Origin: an uncultured Clostridia bacterium
Lineage (GTDB): Bacteria > Bacillota > Clostridia > Oscillospirales > Ruminococcaceae
DNA length: 12,197 bases
Direction of reading: 5' to 3'
Assembly: GCA_947628385.1 (NCBI GenBank)
Contig: CANQZS010000030.1
Coordinates: 1-12,197 of the forward strand
Both the position numbers and the translations under genes were made by a program. The first letter of the stretch is position 1. Each line of letters opens with the position of its first letter. The notes under the pieces are model-generated. The model saw nothing but the letters and a program-made list of their open reading frames with translations, searched no databases and had not been told where the DNA came from. This document shows positions 1-6,622 of the stretch, in pieces.

Positions 1-1
1 C

Positions 2-322
2 AGGCTGCCGGTAATGCTCACTAAAAACTGTCCGATAAAACAGGCGGCTGGGAACTGCGCAAAATGCAGAGGATATCTGACCGATCGGACAGGAAGAAAG
101 TTTCCTGTAAAGTGCGGGAAAAGTTCCTGTGTGGAAATATTGAACAGCGATATACTTATGATGACGGACAGGCTCGGAGAGATATGCGGAGATATCCTGA
201 TACTTGATTTTACCGACGAGACTGCGGAAGAAGTTTCGGATATCATAAAATGCTGCGTTTCCGGCAAAAAAGCATTGGAAAGCGGCTTTACGAGAGGACT
301 TTACTACAGAGGGATAAATTGA
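2..322 (+). CDS. U32 family peptidase-like protein, C-terminal part (5' end outside window)
   Basis: The reading frame is open from the left edge, so only about 106 C-terminal residues are visible; the ATG at base 14 is internal. The fragment reads RLPVMLTKNCPIKQ, then a Cys cluster (CPIK...GNCAKC), LTDRTGRKFPVKCG, an LNSDILMMTD segment and the ending FTRGLYYRGIN. This order matches the C-terminal region of U32 (collagenase-like peptidase) proteins. Some U32 members act in tRNA or rRNA hydroxylation and carry Fe-S-binding cysteines, so proteolysis should not be assumed. The catalytic part lies upstream of the window. The next gene starts 13 bases after the stop, suggesting co-transcription. 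The family call is from motif memory; the exact subfamily is open. Confidence 0.8.
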   Translation, partial: RLPVMLTKNCPIKQAAGNCAKCRGYLTDRTGRKFPVKCGKSSCVEILNSDILMMTDRLGEICGDILILDFTDETAEEVSDIIKCCVSGKKALESGFTRGLYYRGIN

Positions 323-335
323 AAGGATAGATAAA

Positions 336-611
336 ATGGGAAAGGACATAAAGAGGACCATTGCATTTTTGTTTTTTCTGCTGGCGGGAATAGTTCTGGG
401 AACGATAATAGCAAAGATCTGTGCCGATCTGCCGTTTTTGTGGTGGCTGGCATATTCCATGTCGGTGGGACTGGATACCGCTTCGCCGCTGGTGCTGGAT
501 CTGATAGTGTTCAAACTGGCGTTCGGGTTCACGCTTACGGTCAATCCGGCGCAGATAATATGCGTGATAATCGCGCTTATCGTCTATAACAAGACTTGCA
601 AAGGAATATAG
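336..611 (+). CDS. Small membrane protein, DUF4321 family
   Basis: A 91-residue protein with a basic N-terminus (MGKDIKR) and two hydrophobic segments, about residues 9-28 and 70-85. Between them are LPFLWWLAYSMSVGLD and LDLIVFKLAFGFTLTVN, a pattern I recognise as the DUF4321 family of short Clostridia membrane proteins usually found just upstream of mreB. Its biochemical role is unknown. The ATG has an AAAGGA ribosome-binding site about 9 bases upstream and lies 13 bases after the U32 gene. The conserved place next to the elongasome operon suggests an envelope-linked role, which is only inference. No clear intrinsic terminator follows, so some read-through into mreB is possible. Confidence 0.8.
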   Translation: MGKDIKRTIAFLFFLLAGIVLGTIIAKICADLPFLWWLAYSMSVGLDTASPLVLDLIVFKLAFGFTLTVNPAQIICVIIALIVYNKTCKGI

Positions 612-665
612 ATGACAAAATATCCCAAAAAACAGACGTAAAACTGCACTAAAATTTTCAGTACG

Positions 666-714
666 ATTTTCACCTTTTTGGAGTAAAAAACAAAAATTAC
701 AATTTGGTGAAAAT
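666..714. repeat. Wide-spaced inverted repeat upstream of mreB promoter
   Basis: ATTTTCACC (666-674) and its exact reverse complement GGTGAAAAT (706-714) are separated by 31 AT-rich bases. The loop is long and no T-tract follows, so it is a poor terminator. It could be a paired protein-binding site or chance in AT-rich DNA. Confidence 0.3.
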
Positions 715-727
715 TTCGGAAAAAGTG

Positions 728-756
728 TTGTACACTTGCTTTTCAAGTGTTATAAT
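728..756 (+). promoter_or_regulatory. Sigma-A type promoter for mreB operon, with operator-like repeats
   Basis: The -10 is TATAAT (751-756), extended by TGT (748-750). At 17-bp spacing lies a weak -35, TTGTAC (728-733, three of six consensus bases). A perfect inverted repeat, ACACTTG (732-738) and CAAGTGT (744-750), fills the spacer. A further AAGTGT copy lies at 723-728. Transcription would start near 763, giving a 5' leader of about 134 bases before mreB. The leader contains a GC-rich stretch (about 802-830) but no riboswitch class I recognise. Confidence 0.75.
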
Positions 757-896
757 AATTATGTGACGATAGGAATAAGTGCGATTTGTTTTTGTATTGA
801 ACGGCGGTCGGCTGCGCGCCGGAACGCGGATATTTTGCGGAATGATTGCATGATGTATTATGTCGGATATTTTTTACAAAATCGGAGGTAAAAATA

Positions 897-1913
897 ATGT
901 TTACTAAGGAGATCGGCATTGATCTTGGAACAGCAAATACCCTTGTATATATGAGAGGAAAAGGAATTATCATACGGGAACCGTCCGTCGTTGCGGTGGA
1001 TACCCGTACAGACCGCGCAAAATACGTCGGTCAGGAAGCTAAGGACGTTATAGGACGTACCCCCGGCTCTATAGTTGCGGTAAGACCTCTTAAAGACGGC
1101 GTTATAGCCGACTTTGAAATAACTACCACAATGCTTCAGGAATTTATCAGGAAAGCTCTGAAGGGCGCGTTTTTTACAAAGGCGCACGTTATAATATGTA
1201 TCCCGTCGGGAGTTACTGCCGTTGAACGTCGCGCCGTTAAGGAAGCTGCTGAAAACGCAGGCGCCAAAAAGGTAAATATTATCGAAGAACCTATGGCTGC
1301 CGCTATAGGAGCAGGTCTGCCGGTGTCCGAACCGCAGGGCTCTATGATAGTAGATATCGGCGGAGGAACTTCCGAAGTTGCGGTAATATCCCTCGGCGGA
1401 ATAGTTACTTCACGTTCGGTAAGAGTTGCCGGAGACGCTTTCGACGCGGCTATAATCAACTACATCAAGAAAAAATATAATCTTCTCATAGGCGAACGTA
1501 CCGCCGAGAACGTTAAGATAGCTATAGGCTCGGCGTTCCCACTGGAGCAGGAGACCGAAATGGAGATAAAGGGACGTAACCTGCTCAACGGACTTCCGGA
1601 AAATATAATCGTTTCCTCAATGGAGATACGCGAAGCGCTGGCTGAGCCGCTTTCAAATGTTGTGGAGGCTATAAAGGTCACGCTTGAAAAGACTCCTCCT
1701 GAGCTTGCGGCGGATATTATAGATCAGGGAATTATGCTTGCAGGCGGCGGCGCGCTTATAAGAGGTCTTGACCGACTGATAAACAAGGAGACCGGAATGC
1801 CGGTATATGTTGCGGAGACTCCTCTTGACTGTGTTGCGGACGGAACGGGCAAGGTCCTTGAGGACATTGAAAGGCTCCGTGAGGTCCTTAATGACGATTC
1901 AAAATACTACTGA
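897..1913 (+). CDS. mreB: Rod shape-determining actin homologue MreB
   Basis: Bacterial actin that polymerises under the membrane and guides the MreCD-PBP2 wall-synthesis complex. The 338 residues are the usual length. Visible actin-fold ATP motifs are phosphate-1 GIDLGTANT (7-15), the catalytic-Glu region EEPMAAAIG (130-138), phosphate-2 DIGGGTSE (153-160) and the adenosine motif LAGGGALIRG (281-290). The start is set by GGAGG at 884-888, eight bases before the ATG and followed by MFTKEIGIDLG; an upstream in-frame ATG at 846 would add 17 residues unlike the family and is rejected. It heads the mreB-mreC-mreD-PBP2 operon. A Mbl-type paralogue cannot be excluded from sequence alone, but placement before mreC favours mreB. 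Confidence 0.97.
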   Translation: MFTKEIGIDLGTANTLVYMRGKGIIIREPSVVAVDTRTDRAKYVGQEAKDVIGRTPGSIVAVRPLKDGVIADFEITTTMLQEFIRKALKGAFFTKAHVIICIPSGVTAVERRAVKEAAENAGAKKVNIIEEPMAAAIGAGLPVSEPQGSMIVDIGGGTSEVAVISLGGIVTSRSVRVAGDAFDAAIINYIKKKYNLLIGERTAENVKIAIGSAFPLEQETEMEIKGRNLLNGLPENIIVSSMEIREALAEPLSNVVEAIKVTLEKTPPELAADIIDQGIMLAGGGALIRGLDRLINKETGMPVYVAETPLDCVADGTGKVLEDIERLREVLNDDSKYY

Positions 1914-1917
1914 GTTC

Positions 1918-2019
1918 AGAGTTGAGTTTTGAGAGCAGGCTGAGCCTGCACGCTTATTGAGAGTTGAGTTTTGAGAGCAGGCTGAGCCTGCACGCTTATT
2001 GAGTGTTGAGTTTTGAGAG
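1918..2019. repeat. 42-bp tandem repeat, two perfect copies plus partial third
   Basis: Copies at 1918-1959 and 1960-2001 are identical; a partial third (2002-2019) keeps 17 of the first 18 bases. Each full copy contains variants of the heptad GTTGAGA/TTTGAGA and a palindrome, GCAGGCT-G-AGCCTGC (1935-1949 and 1977-1991). It lies between mreB and mreC, inside what is otherwise a single operon. It resembles dispersed intergenic repeats of low coding potential, but whether other copies exist in the genome cannot be seen here. Confidence 0.85.
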
Positions 2020-2065
2020 TTGAGTGTTGAGATGTTTAATATCTCAACTCTTAACTCTCAACACT
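2009..2065. repeat. Large imperfect inverted repeat (hairpin) before mreC
   Basis: The arm at 2009-2033 pairs with 2041-2065 at 22 of 25 positions around a 7-base loop (GTTTAAT). The arms are built from the same TTGAG heptads as the adjacent tandem repeat, now also in inverted orientation. No T-tract follows, so an intrinsic terminator is unlikely. In mRNA it would form a long stem ending just before the mreC ribosome-binding region and could tune mreC translation or transcript stability. Confidence 0.75.
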
Positions 2066-2089
2066 ATAAGAGGGGTGGTGTGTCCGCTT

Positions 2090-2944
2090 TTGAAGGGATT
2101 TTTCGGAACAACTAAATTCAAGATCCTTGTCGCGCTTATGGCTGTTATCATAGGCGTGATGATCTATTCTTTGACAAAGGGCGGATATTCCTCAGACAGC
2201 GAATCGGTTTTCGGGATCGTGCTCGAACCGTTCCAGAAAATTTCAAATAATATATCGGAAAAGGTCACCTCCACCCTTGATATGCTTTTCAACGCAAAAA
2301 AATATTACGAGGAGAACCAACAGCTAAAGGATACCCTGAACGAGGTATACAACGATATTATAGATTATGACAAGCTCGCAAGAGAAAACGAACAGTACCG
2401 CGTGCTTTTCGGTCTTACCGAGGAGCATGAGGATTATGTGTTTTCCGCACCGTGCAACGTTATCGCAAGAGCCGCGAACGACCCGTATCATTCATTTACG
2501 ATAGATAAGGGAAGTCAGGACGGCATTGCTCCGTATGATCCGGTGGTGACGTCTGCGGGACTTGTGGGAGTCTGCTACGACGTTTCACGCAGCACGAGCC
2601 GCGTGAGAACGTTATATTCTCCCAGAACGGCTGTGGGCGTAACGATACTGCGCTCCAAGGCGACGGGGATAATCGAGGGAGATTACGAATATTCCGAACA
2701 GGGATACTGCCGCATGAGCTATATAAGCGATACCGCCGATATAAAAGAGGGGGATATTGTCGTTACCTCCGGAAGCGAAACGTTCCCGGCAAGTCAGCTC
2801 GTGGGAACGGTAAAGGAGGTCGGCATGGATGACAGCGGGCTTTCCAAATATGCGGTGATAGAGCCTGCCATTGATCCGGACGATGTTTCAACAGTGTTTG
2901 TGATAACAAGCTTTAACGGTCAGGCGGGCAGCTCTGATACATGA
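2090..2944 (+). CDS. mreC: Rod shape-determining protein MreC
   Basis: Membrane-anchored scaffold linking MreB filaments to the periplasm-side wall synthesis machinery and PBP2. With the TTG start at 2090 the protein is 284 residues: a short cytoplasmic MKGFFGTTKFK, one transmembrane helix (about 12-28), a coiled-coil-like stretch (about 66-106), then the beta-rich MreC domain with IDKGSQDGI (138-146), PVVTSAGLVG (151-160) and GDIVVTSGSE (221-230). No ATG fits. In-frame GTG codons at 2075 and 2078 sit inside or too close to the GAGGGGTGG Shine-Dalgarno (2070-2078), and GTG 2024 lies inside the repeat hairpin. TTG 2090, about 11 bases past the GGTGG, gives a family-like N-terminus. mreD follows after 19 bases. 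The identification is firm; the start is moderately sure. Confidence 0.93.
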   Translation: MKGFFGTTKFKILVALMAVIIGVMIYSLTKGGYSSDSESVFGIVLEPFQKISNNISEKVTSTLDMLFNAKKYYEENQQLKDTLNEVYNDIIDYDKLARENEQYRVLFGLTEEHEDYVFSAPCNVIARAANDPYHSFTIDKGSQDGIAPYDPVVTSAGLVGVCYDVSRSTSRVRTLYSPRTAVGVTILRSKATGIIEGDYEYSEQGYCRMSYISDTADIKEGDIVVTSGSETFPASQLVGTVKEVGMDDSGLSKYAVIEPAIDPDDVSTVFVITSFNGQAGSSDT

Positions 2945-2963
2945 CGTTTTTGCAGGTGAGATA

Positions 2964-3530
2964 ATGAATATTGACCTTAAAAGAAAAAAGGAGCGGCGCA
3001 ATGTTTTCCTGCGCTGGGCAATATATATGCTGCTTCTTGCGGCGGAATATGTTTACATGACTACCACACCGTTCCACTGGCGCTCGCTGCTGCTGGTGAT
3101 ACCTACGGCAATGTGCGTAGCGGCTTTTGAGGAGCCTTTTGATTCGGCGGTATGCGGCTGCATTGCAGGACTTCTGTTAGATACCGCTCAGGGAACGCTG
3201 ATAGGTCTGAGCGGGATAATACTGCTGTGGTGCTGCCTTGTGACGTCGCTGCTGTTCCATTTTTATATGAGGAAGCACATAGTGAACATTATAATGCTGA
3301 ACGGAGCGGCTGTGCTTATACAAGGGATAATACATTACTTTTTCTACTATGCTATATGGGGATACGATCCCTCGGCGGGGATATTTATTAATGAATTCCT
3401 GCCGGTAATGATCTTTACCGAGATCGCGGCGGTGCCGTTTTTCTATATAATAAAATTTCTGGTAAAGCATCTGGGAATGATAAATGAAAATTACATTGAG
3501 GAAAGATCGGACGATATTGTAAGAGAATAG
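2964..3530 (+). CDS. mreD: Rod shape-determining membrane protein MreD
   Basis: Integral membrane partner of MreC in the elongasome. The 188-residue protein has a basic N-terminus (KRKKERRN) and multiple hydrophobic helices, about 18-33, 40-55, 62-80, 84-101, 107-130 and 144-167. The signature-like region CGCIAGLLLDTAQGTLIGLSG (64-84) corresponds to the conserved Gly/Asp loop of MreD. The charged tail EERSDDIVRE is probably cytoplasmic. Start ATG has AGGTGA immediately upstream with about 4-8 bases spacing. MreD sequences diverge strongly, so the call rests on hydropathy, the loop motif and its place between mreC and a class B PBP. Confidence 0.92.
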   Translation: MNIDLKRKKERRNVFLRWAIYMLLLAAEYVYMTTTPFHWRSLLLVIPTAMCVAAFEEPFDSAVCGCIAGLLLDTAQGTLIGLSGIILLWCCLVTSLLFHFYMRKHIVNIIMLNGAAVLIQGIIHYFFYYAIWGYDPSAGIFINEFLPVMIFTEIAAVPFFYIIKFLVKHLGMINENYIEERSDDIVRE

Positions 3531-3556
3531 ATCCCTCGGAAAGGAGATCGGGGAAT

Positions 3557-5650
3557 ATGCTGAAATTTTTTGAACGGCTGAGAGCTGTATTTTTTTTCAT
3601 ATTGATACTGGCGTCTCTTGCCGCCTGCTGCATAGTCCTTATGAAGATCCAGATAGTAAACGGCGCGGAATATCTCGAAAAAGCCAAGACCACACGCATG
3701 GCTTCTCAGGTCATAACCTCGCCCAGAGGTGAGATCATTGATATTGACGGAACGGATATAATCAGCAACAAGACCGGCTTTAACGTAATAATCGAAAAGG
3801 CTTTTTTTCCGTCCGACGACAGCGAGATAAACAGGATAATCTGCGGGATAGCAAGGATCCTCGATAAGGACGGAGTGGAATGGATAGATAATCTTCCCAT
3901 TACCATGGAGCAGCCCTATGAATATCTCGAGGCTCAGGACAGCAGCATAGTCCGGCTCAGAAAGAATATAAAGGTCCAGCCATATGCCACGGCGGGAGAC
4001 TGCATTTCGGCAATGTATCTTATGTACAATATAAGCGACGAATATTCCGAAAGGGAAAAACGCATGATCGCCGGAATAAGATATGAAATGTTCATGCGCA
4101 GCTTTTCACTTTCAAACAGGTATACCTTTGCGGAGGATATTCCTATGGATACCGTTGTAAAGCTTAAGGAAGCCGCTTATTCCTTAGAGGGAATGGATAT
4201 AGTCGAGGAAGCCGTAAGGGTCTGCTCCGTAGGCGACGCCGCTCCGCATCTTATCGGAACGGTGGGAGCCATAAGCGCCGAGGAGTACGATTCCCTTAAA
4301 GATTACGGCTACGCCCTGAACGACGTTATAGGAAAATCAGGCATTGAAAAGGCTATGGAATCCGAGCTACGCGGAACAAAGGGCACGAGAACTCTTGAGC
4401 TTGTGAACGGAGCGGTGACCTCCGACATAGTTACCGAGGAGGCAAGCCCGGGGCATACCGTAAAGCTCACGTTCGATATAGACTATCAGCGCGATGTTCA
4501 GGAGATACTGGAGAACCATATCCTCTGGCTGAACAACCAGACCAATGTAAACAAAAAAGGTACCGAGGCTGACGCGGGAGCTATAGTGGTCCTTGACGTA
4601 AAGGACGGCGCTTTGCTTGCGGCGGCAACGTATCCTACCTATGATCTTAACGATTATATCAACGATTACGCTTCCGTGGTGAACGGCGAGAATTCCCCGC
4701 TTACGAACAGAGCCACCAACGGACTTTACCGTCCCGGCTCAACGTTCAAGACCGTAACTGCGACTGCGGCGCTCAACGAGGGATATATAACCTCCGGTTC
4801 AACGGTGACCTGCAACAAGGTCTATACCTACTGGAACGATTACAAGCCGGAATGTACGGGATTCCACGGAAAAATAAATGTTGTTACCGCTTTGGAGAAA
4901 TCCTGCAATATCTTTTTTTATGAAATGGGACGGTTAATGGGTCCAGAGCTTATCGCAAGGTATGCCAATATGTACGGGCTCGGAACGGACACATATCTTG
5001 AGACCGGCGGCAGCAAGGGCTATATCGCCACTCCGGAAAGCCTTGCGGAACGGAATCTTGAATGGAGCGCGGGTCTTGTGGTACAGGAAGCCATAGGTCA
5101 GTCGGAAACCGGAGTTACTCCTCTGCAAATGGCTGTTCAGGCGTGTACTATTGCGAATAAGGGTATACGGTACCGACCGCATATGGTAGACAGCATCTAT
5201 AATTATACTCAGGATGAAATGCTTTATAAAACTCCCGCAGTCATCGAGCAGACTATACCGGACAATTCCGGCGAGACGTTTGCGCTCGTTACTCAGGGAA
5301 TGAAGCAGGCGGCTGCTTTTGCACCGTACAGCTATCCCAAGGAAAAGGATTATTATACCGACTATCTGCTCACCTCGCTTCCGGAGGCGGCGGCTATAAA
5401 GACGGGAACTCCCCAGCGCACAAAGGAGGATACGAGCTCGGCGTTCATAGGCTTTTATCCCGCCGACGATCCGGAGATCGCATTTTCCGGATTTGTGGAG
5501 CATGGAGAGTATTCAAAATTCATGATAAAGCAGATAATAGAAGCCTATTATGATAAGGATTACGTTCCGGCAAAACCGGTCACGGCTCCTCCCGATGAGG
5601 TGCTTGCGGGTCTTTCGGAGGAGGGAGCTGCGGCGCGGATCAGTGAATAA
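3557..5650 (+). CDS. mrdA: Penicillin-binding protein 2, elongation-specific DD-transpeptidase
   Basis: Class B PBP that cross-links peptidoglycan during rod elongation, anchored by an N-terminal helix (about 11-31) with the body outside. The dimerisation/pedestal region includes TSPRGEIIDIDG (54-65) and VIGKSGIEKAMESELRG (257-273). The transpeptidase domain has all three active-site motifs: S395-TFK398 within YRPGSTFKT, S449-C-N451, and K615-T-G617. The GQSETGVTPLQMA segment (514-526) is also typical. Length (697) is normal. The ATG has AAGGAG (3540-3545) about 11 bases upstream and lies 26 bases after mreD. A SpoVD/PBP3-type septal enzyme is less likely because no PASTA repeats are seen and the gene follows mreD. 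No GC-rich terminator follows. Confidence 0.95.
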   Translation: MLKFFERLRAVFFFILILASLAACCIVLMKIQIVNGAEYLEKAKTTRMASQVITSPRGEIIDIDGTDIISNKTGFNVIIEKAFFPSDDSEINRIICGIARILDKDGVEWIDNLPITMEQPYEYLEAQDSSIVRLRKNIKVQPYATAGDCISAMYLMYNISDEYSEREKRMIAGIRYEMFMRSFSLSNRYTFAEDIPMDTVVKLKEAAYSLEGMDIVEEAVRVCSVGDAAPHLIGTVGAISAEEYDSLKDYGYALNDVIGKSGIEKAMESELRGTKGTRTLELVNGAVTSDIVTEEASPGHTVKLTFDIDYQRDVQEILENHILWLNNQTNVNKKGTEADAGAIVVLDVKDGALLAAATYPTYDLNDYINDYASVVNGENSPLTNRATNGLYRPGSTFKTVTATAALNEGYITSGSTVTCNKVYTYWNDYKPECTGFHGKINVVTALEKSCNIFFYEMGRLMGPELIARYANMYGLGTDTYLETGGSKGYIATPESLAERNLEWSAGLVVQEAIGQSETGVTPLQMAVQACTIANKGIRYRPHMVDSIYNYTQDEMLYKTPAVIEQTIPDNSGETFALVTQGMKQAAAFAPYSYPKEKDYYTDYLLTSLPEAAAIKTGTPQRTKEDTSSAFIGFYPADDPEIAFSGFVEHGEYSKFMIKQIIEAYYDKDYVPAKPVTAPPDEVLAGLSEEGAAARISE

Positions 5651-5667
5651 ATTACGTAAAATTATTG

Positions 5668-5684
5668 TTGTACAAAATGTACAA
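5668..5684. promoter_or_regulatory. Perfect palindrome upstream of minD promoter, possible operator
   Basis: TTGTACA-AAA-TGTACAA is a perfect 7-bp-arm inverted repeat with a 3-base centre. It lies 18 bases after the PBP2 stop and 58 bases upstream of the minD -35. The stem is AT-rich without a U-tract, so it does not look like a terminator. A dimeric-regulator binding site is the more natural reading, with no known regulator assigned. Confidence 0.45.
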
Positions 5685-5742
5685 AAACAACAAAAGATTT
5701 AGCAACAGATTTACAAAATTGTGCAGAATGTTTAAAAACGCT

Positions 5743-5770
5743 TTGACAAATGAGTATTTTGTGTTATAAT
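5743..5770 (+). promoter_or_regulatory. Consensus sigma-A promoter for minD-mgsA
   Basis: TTGACA (5743-5748), a 16-bp spacer and TATAAT (5765-5770) preceded by the extended -10 TGT. Both hexamers match consensus fully. Transcription would start near 5777, about 59 bases before minD. Confidence 0.88.
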
Positions 5771-5789
5771 AAAAAGTAGCTAAACTTTT

Positions 5790-5813
5790 GCGGAGCGTGG
5801 TTTTCCTGTCCGC
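5790..5813 (+). other. Small 5'-leader hairpin before minD
   Basis: GCGGA (5790-5794) pairs with TCCGC (5809-5813), and GG/CC inside closes a TTTT loop with unpaired bases between. It precedes the minD Shine-Dalgarno (AAAGGAG, 5823-5829). The structure is short and its function is unclear. Confidence 0.25.
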
Positions 5814-5835
5814 ATACCCTCGAAAGGAGTTTCTT

Positions 5836-6582
5836 ATGTCAAAGATAATTGCAATAACTTCCGGCAAGGGAGGCACCGGCAAGTCGTCAATATGTTCTGA
5901 GCTTGGATTTGCCCTTGCAAAACAGGGTCATAGAACTCTTATTATGGAACTTGACTTCGGTCTGAGGTGCCTTGACATCATGCTTGGCGTCAAGGACGAT
6001 ATAAAATACGATCTCGGTTCGGTACTCAAGGGAGAATGTGATATTTACAAGGCTACAACGCAGGTCAAGCTTGCAAGCAACCTCAGCATAGTATGCGCTC
6101 CTGAAGATCCGTTCGCCAAGGTAGACGCCGAGACCATTTCAAACATCTGCAACGAGATGAGAAAGTATTATGAGTACATAATCATTGATACCTCCGCAGG
6201 AACGAACGAAAGCGTTTTTGATGTTGTTGAGCAGTCCGATCTTATTCTTATAAATACCACTCCGGATCCTATCTGCGTGCGTGACGCAAGGCTCATGTCG
6301 GACGAATTCTATAAAAGAGGGAATAAAAAGCAGCGTCTTATTATAAACAAGGTCGATCCGGATATATTCAAGGCAAATCTTATTATGGATCTTGACGAGA
6401 TCATAGATACGGTAGGAGTTCAGCTTATAGGAGTTATCCCAAGTGATAATGAAGTTGTGATCTCCACCGGCAAGGGAATACCGCTCCCATCGAATTCGCT
6501 TGCATTCAAGGCATTTGATGCAATATCAAAGAGGATCAAGGGAGAAGATATTCCGCTCAGCTTTAAGGTTCTTCTCCAGTAA
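5836..6582 (+). CDS. minD: MinD-like septum-site ParA-family ATPase, no C-terminal membrane helix
   Basis: ParA/MinD ATPase of 248 residues. It has the deviant Walker A GKGGTGKSS (10-18, signature Lys11 and Lys16), the switch I-like ELDFGLRCLDIMLG (38-51), Walker B IIIDTSAG (115-122), NKVD (171-174) and a C-terminal ISKRIKGEDIPLS. In other bacteria MinD binds the membrane through a C-terminal amphipathic helix and recruits MinC to inhibit FtsZ away from mid-cell. Here the protein stops at FKVLLQ, where longer MinD proteins continue into that helix. The start is set by AAAGGAG six bases before ATG 5836. It lies after PBP2, a typical Clostridia location, but no minC or minE is present nearby. 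The family is sure; a classical Min role is uncertain. Confidence 0.8.
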   Translation: MSKIIAITSGKGGTGKSSICSELGFALAKQGHRTLIMELDFGLRCLDIMLGVKDDIKYDLGSVLKGECDIYKATTQVKLASNLSIVCAPEDPFAKVDAETISNICNEMRKYYEYIIIDTSAGTNESVFDVVEQSDLILINTTPDPICVRDARLMSDEFYKRGNKKQRLIINKVDPDIFKANLIMDLDEIIDTVGVQLIGVIPSDNEVVISTGKGIPLPSNSLAFKAFDAISKRIKGEDIPLSFKVLLQ

Positions 6583-6622
6583 TGCAAGTATTTCGATCTT
6601 TAACGAGAGGAATGTGATAGTA

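Noticed and set aside
748..764. WalR-type box (TGTWAH-N5-TGTWAH) at the mreB promoter
   Set aside because: Only one half-site (TGTTAT) is present; the second is missing at the required spacing, and the half-site is part of the extended -10.
835..861. Second mreB promoter TTGCGG-N15-TATTAT
   Set aside because: The spacer is only 15 bases and the hexamers are weak; the 728-756 promoter is far better.
846..896. Upstream ATG start for mreB at 846
   Set aside because: The added 17 residues do not resemble MreB, and GGAGG at 884-888 is correctly spaced for ATG 897.
1918..2065. CRISPR-like array
   Set aside because: The units are contiguous tandem copies without unique spacers, and there are no cas genes.
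2009..2070. Repeat hairpin as a terminator splitting mreB from mreC, or TATAAG (2065-2070) as a new mreC promoter
   Set aside because: No U-tract follows the hairpin, and no acceptable -35 lies 16-18 bases before TATAAG.
2024..2089. GTG start for mreC at 2024, inside the repeat hairpin
   Set aside because: It would add 22 residues encoded by repeat DNA, has no Shine-Dalgarno and does not resemble MreC N-termini.
4934..5503. Minus-strand 189-codon open frame inside the PBP2 gene
   Set aside because: It overlaps the transpeptidase domain entirely and has no recognisable domain or ribosome-binding site.
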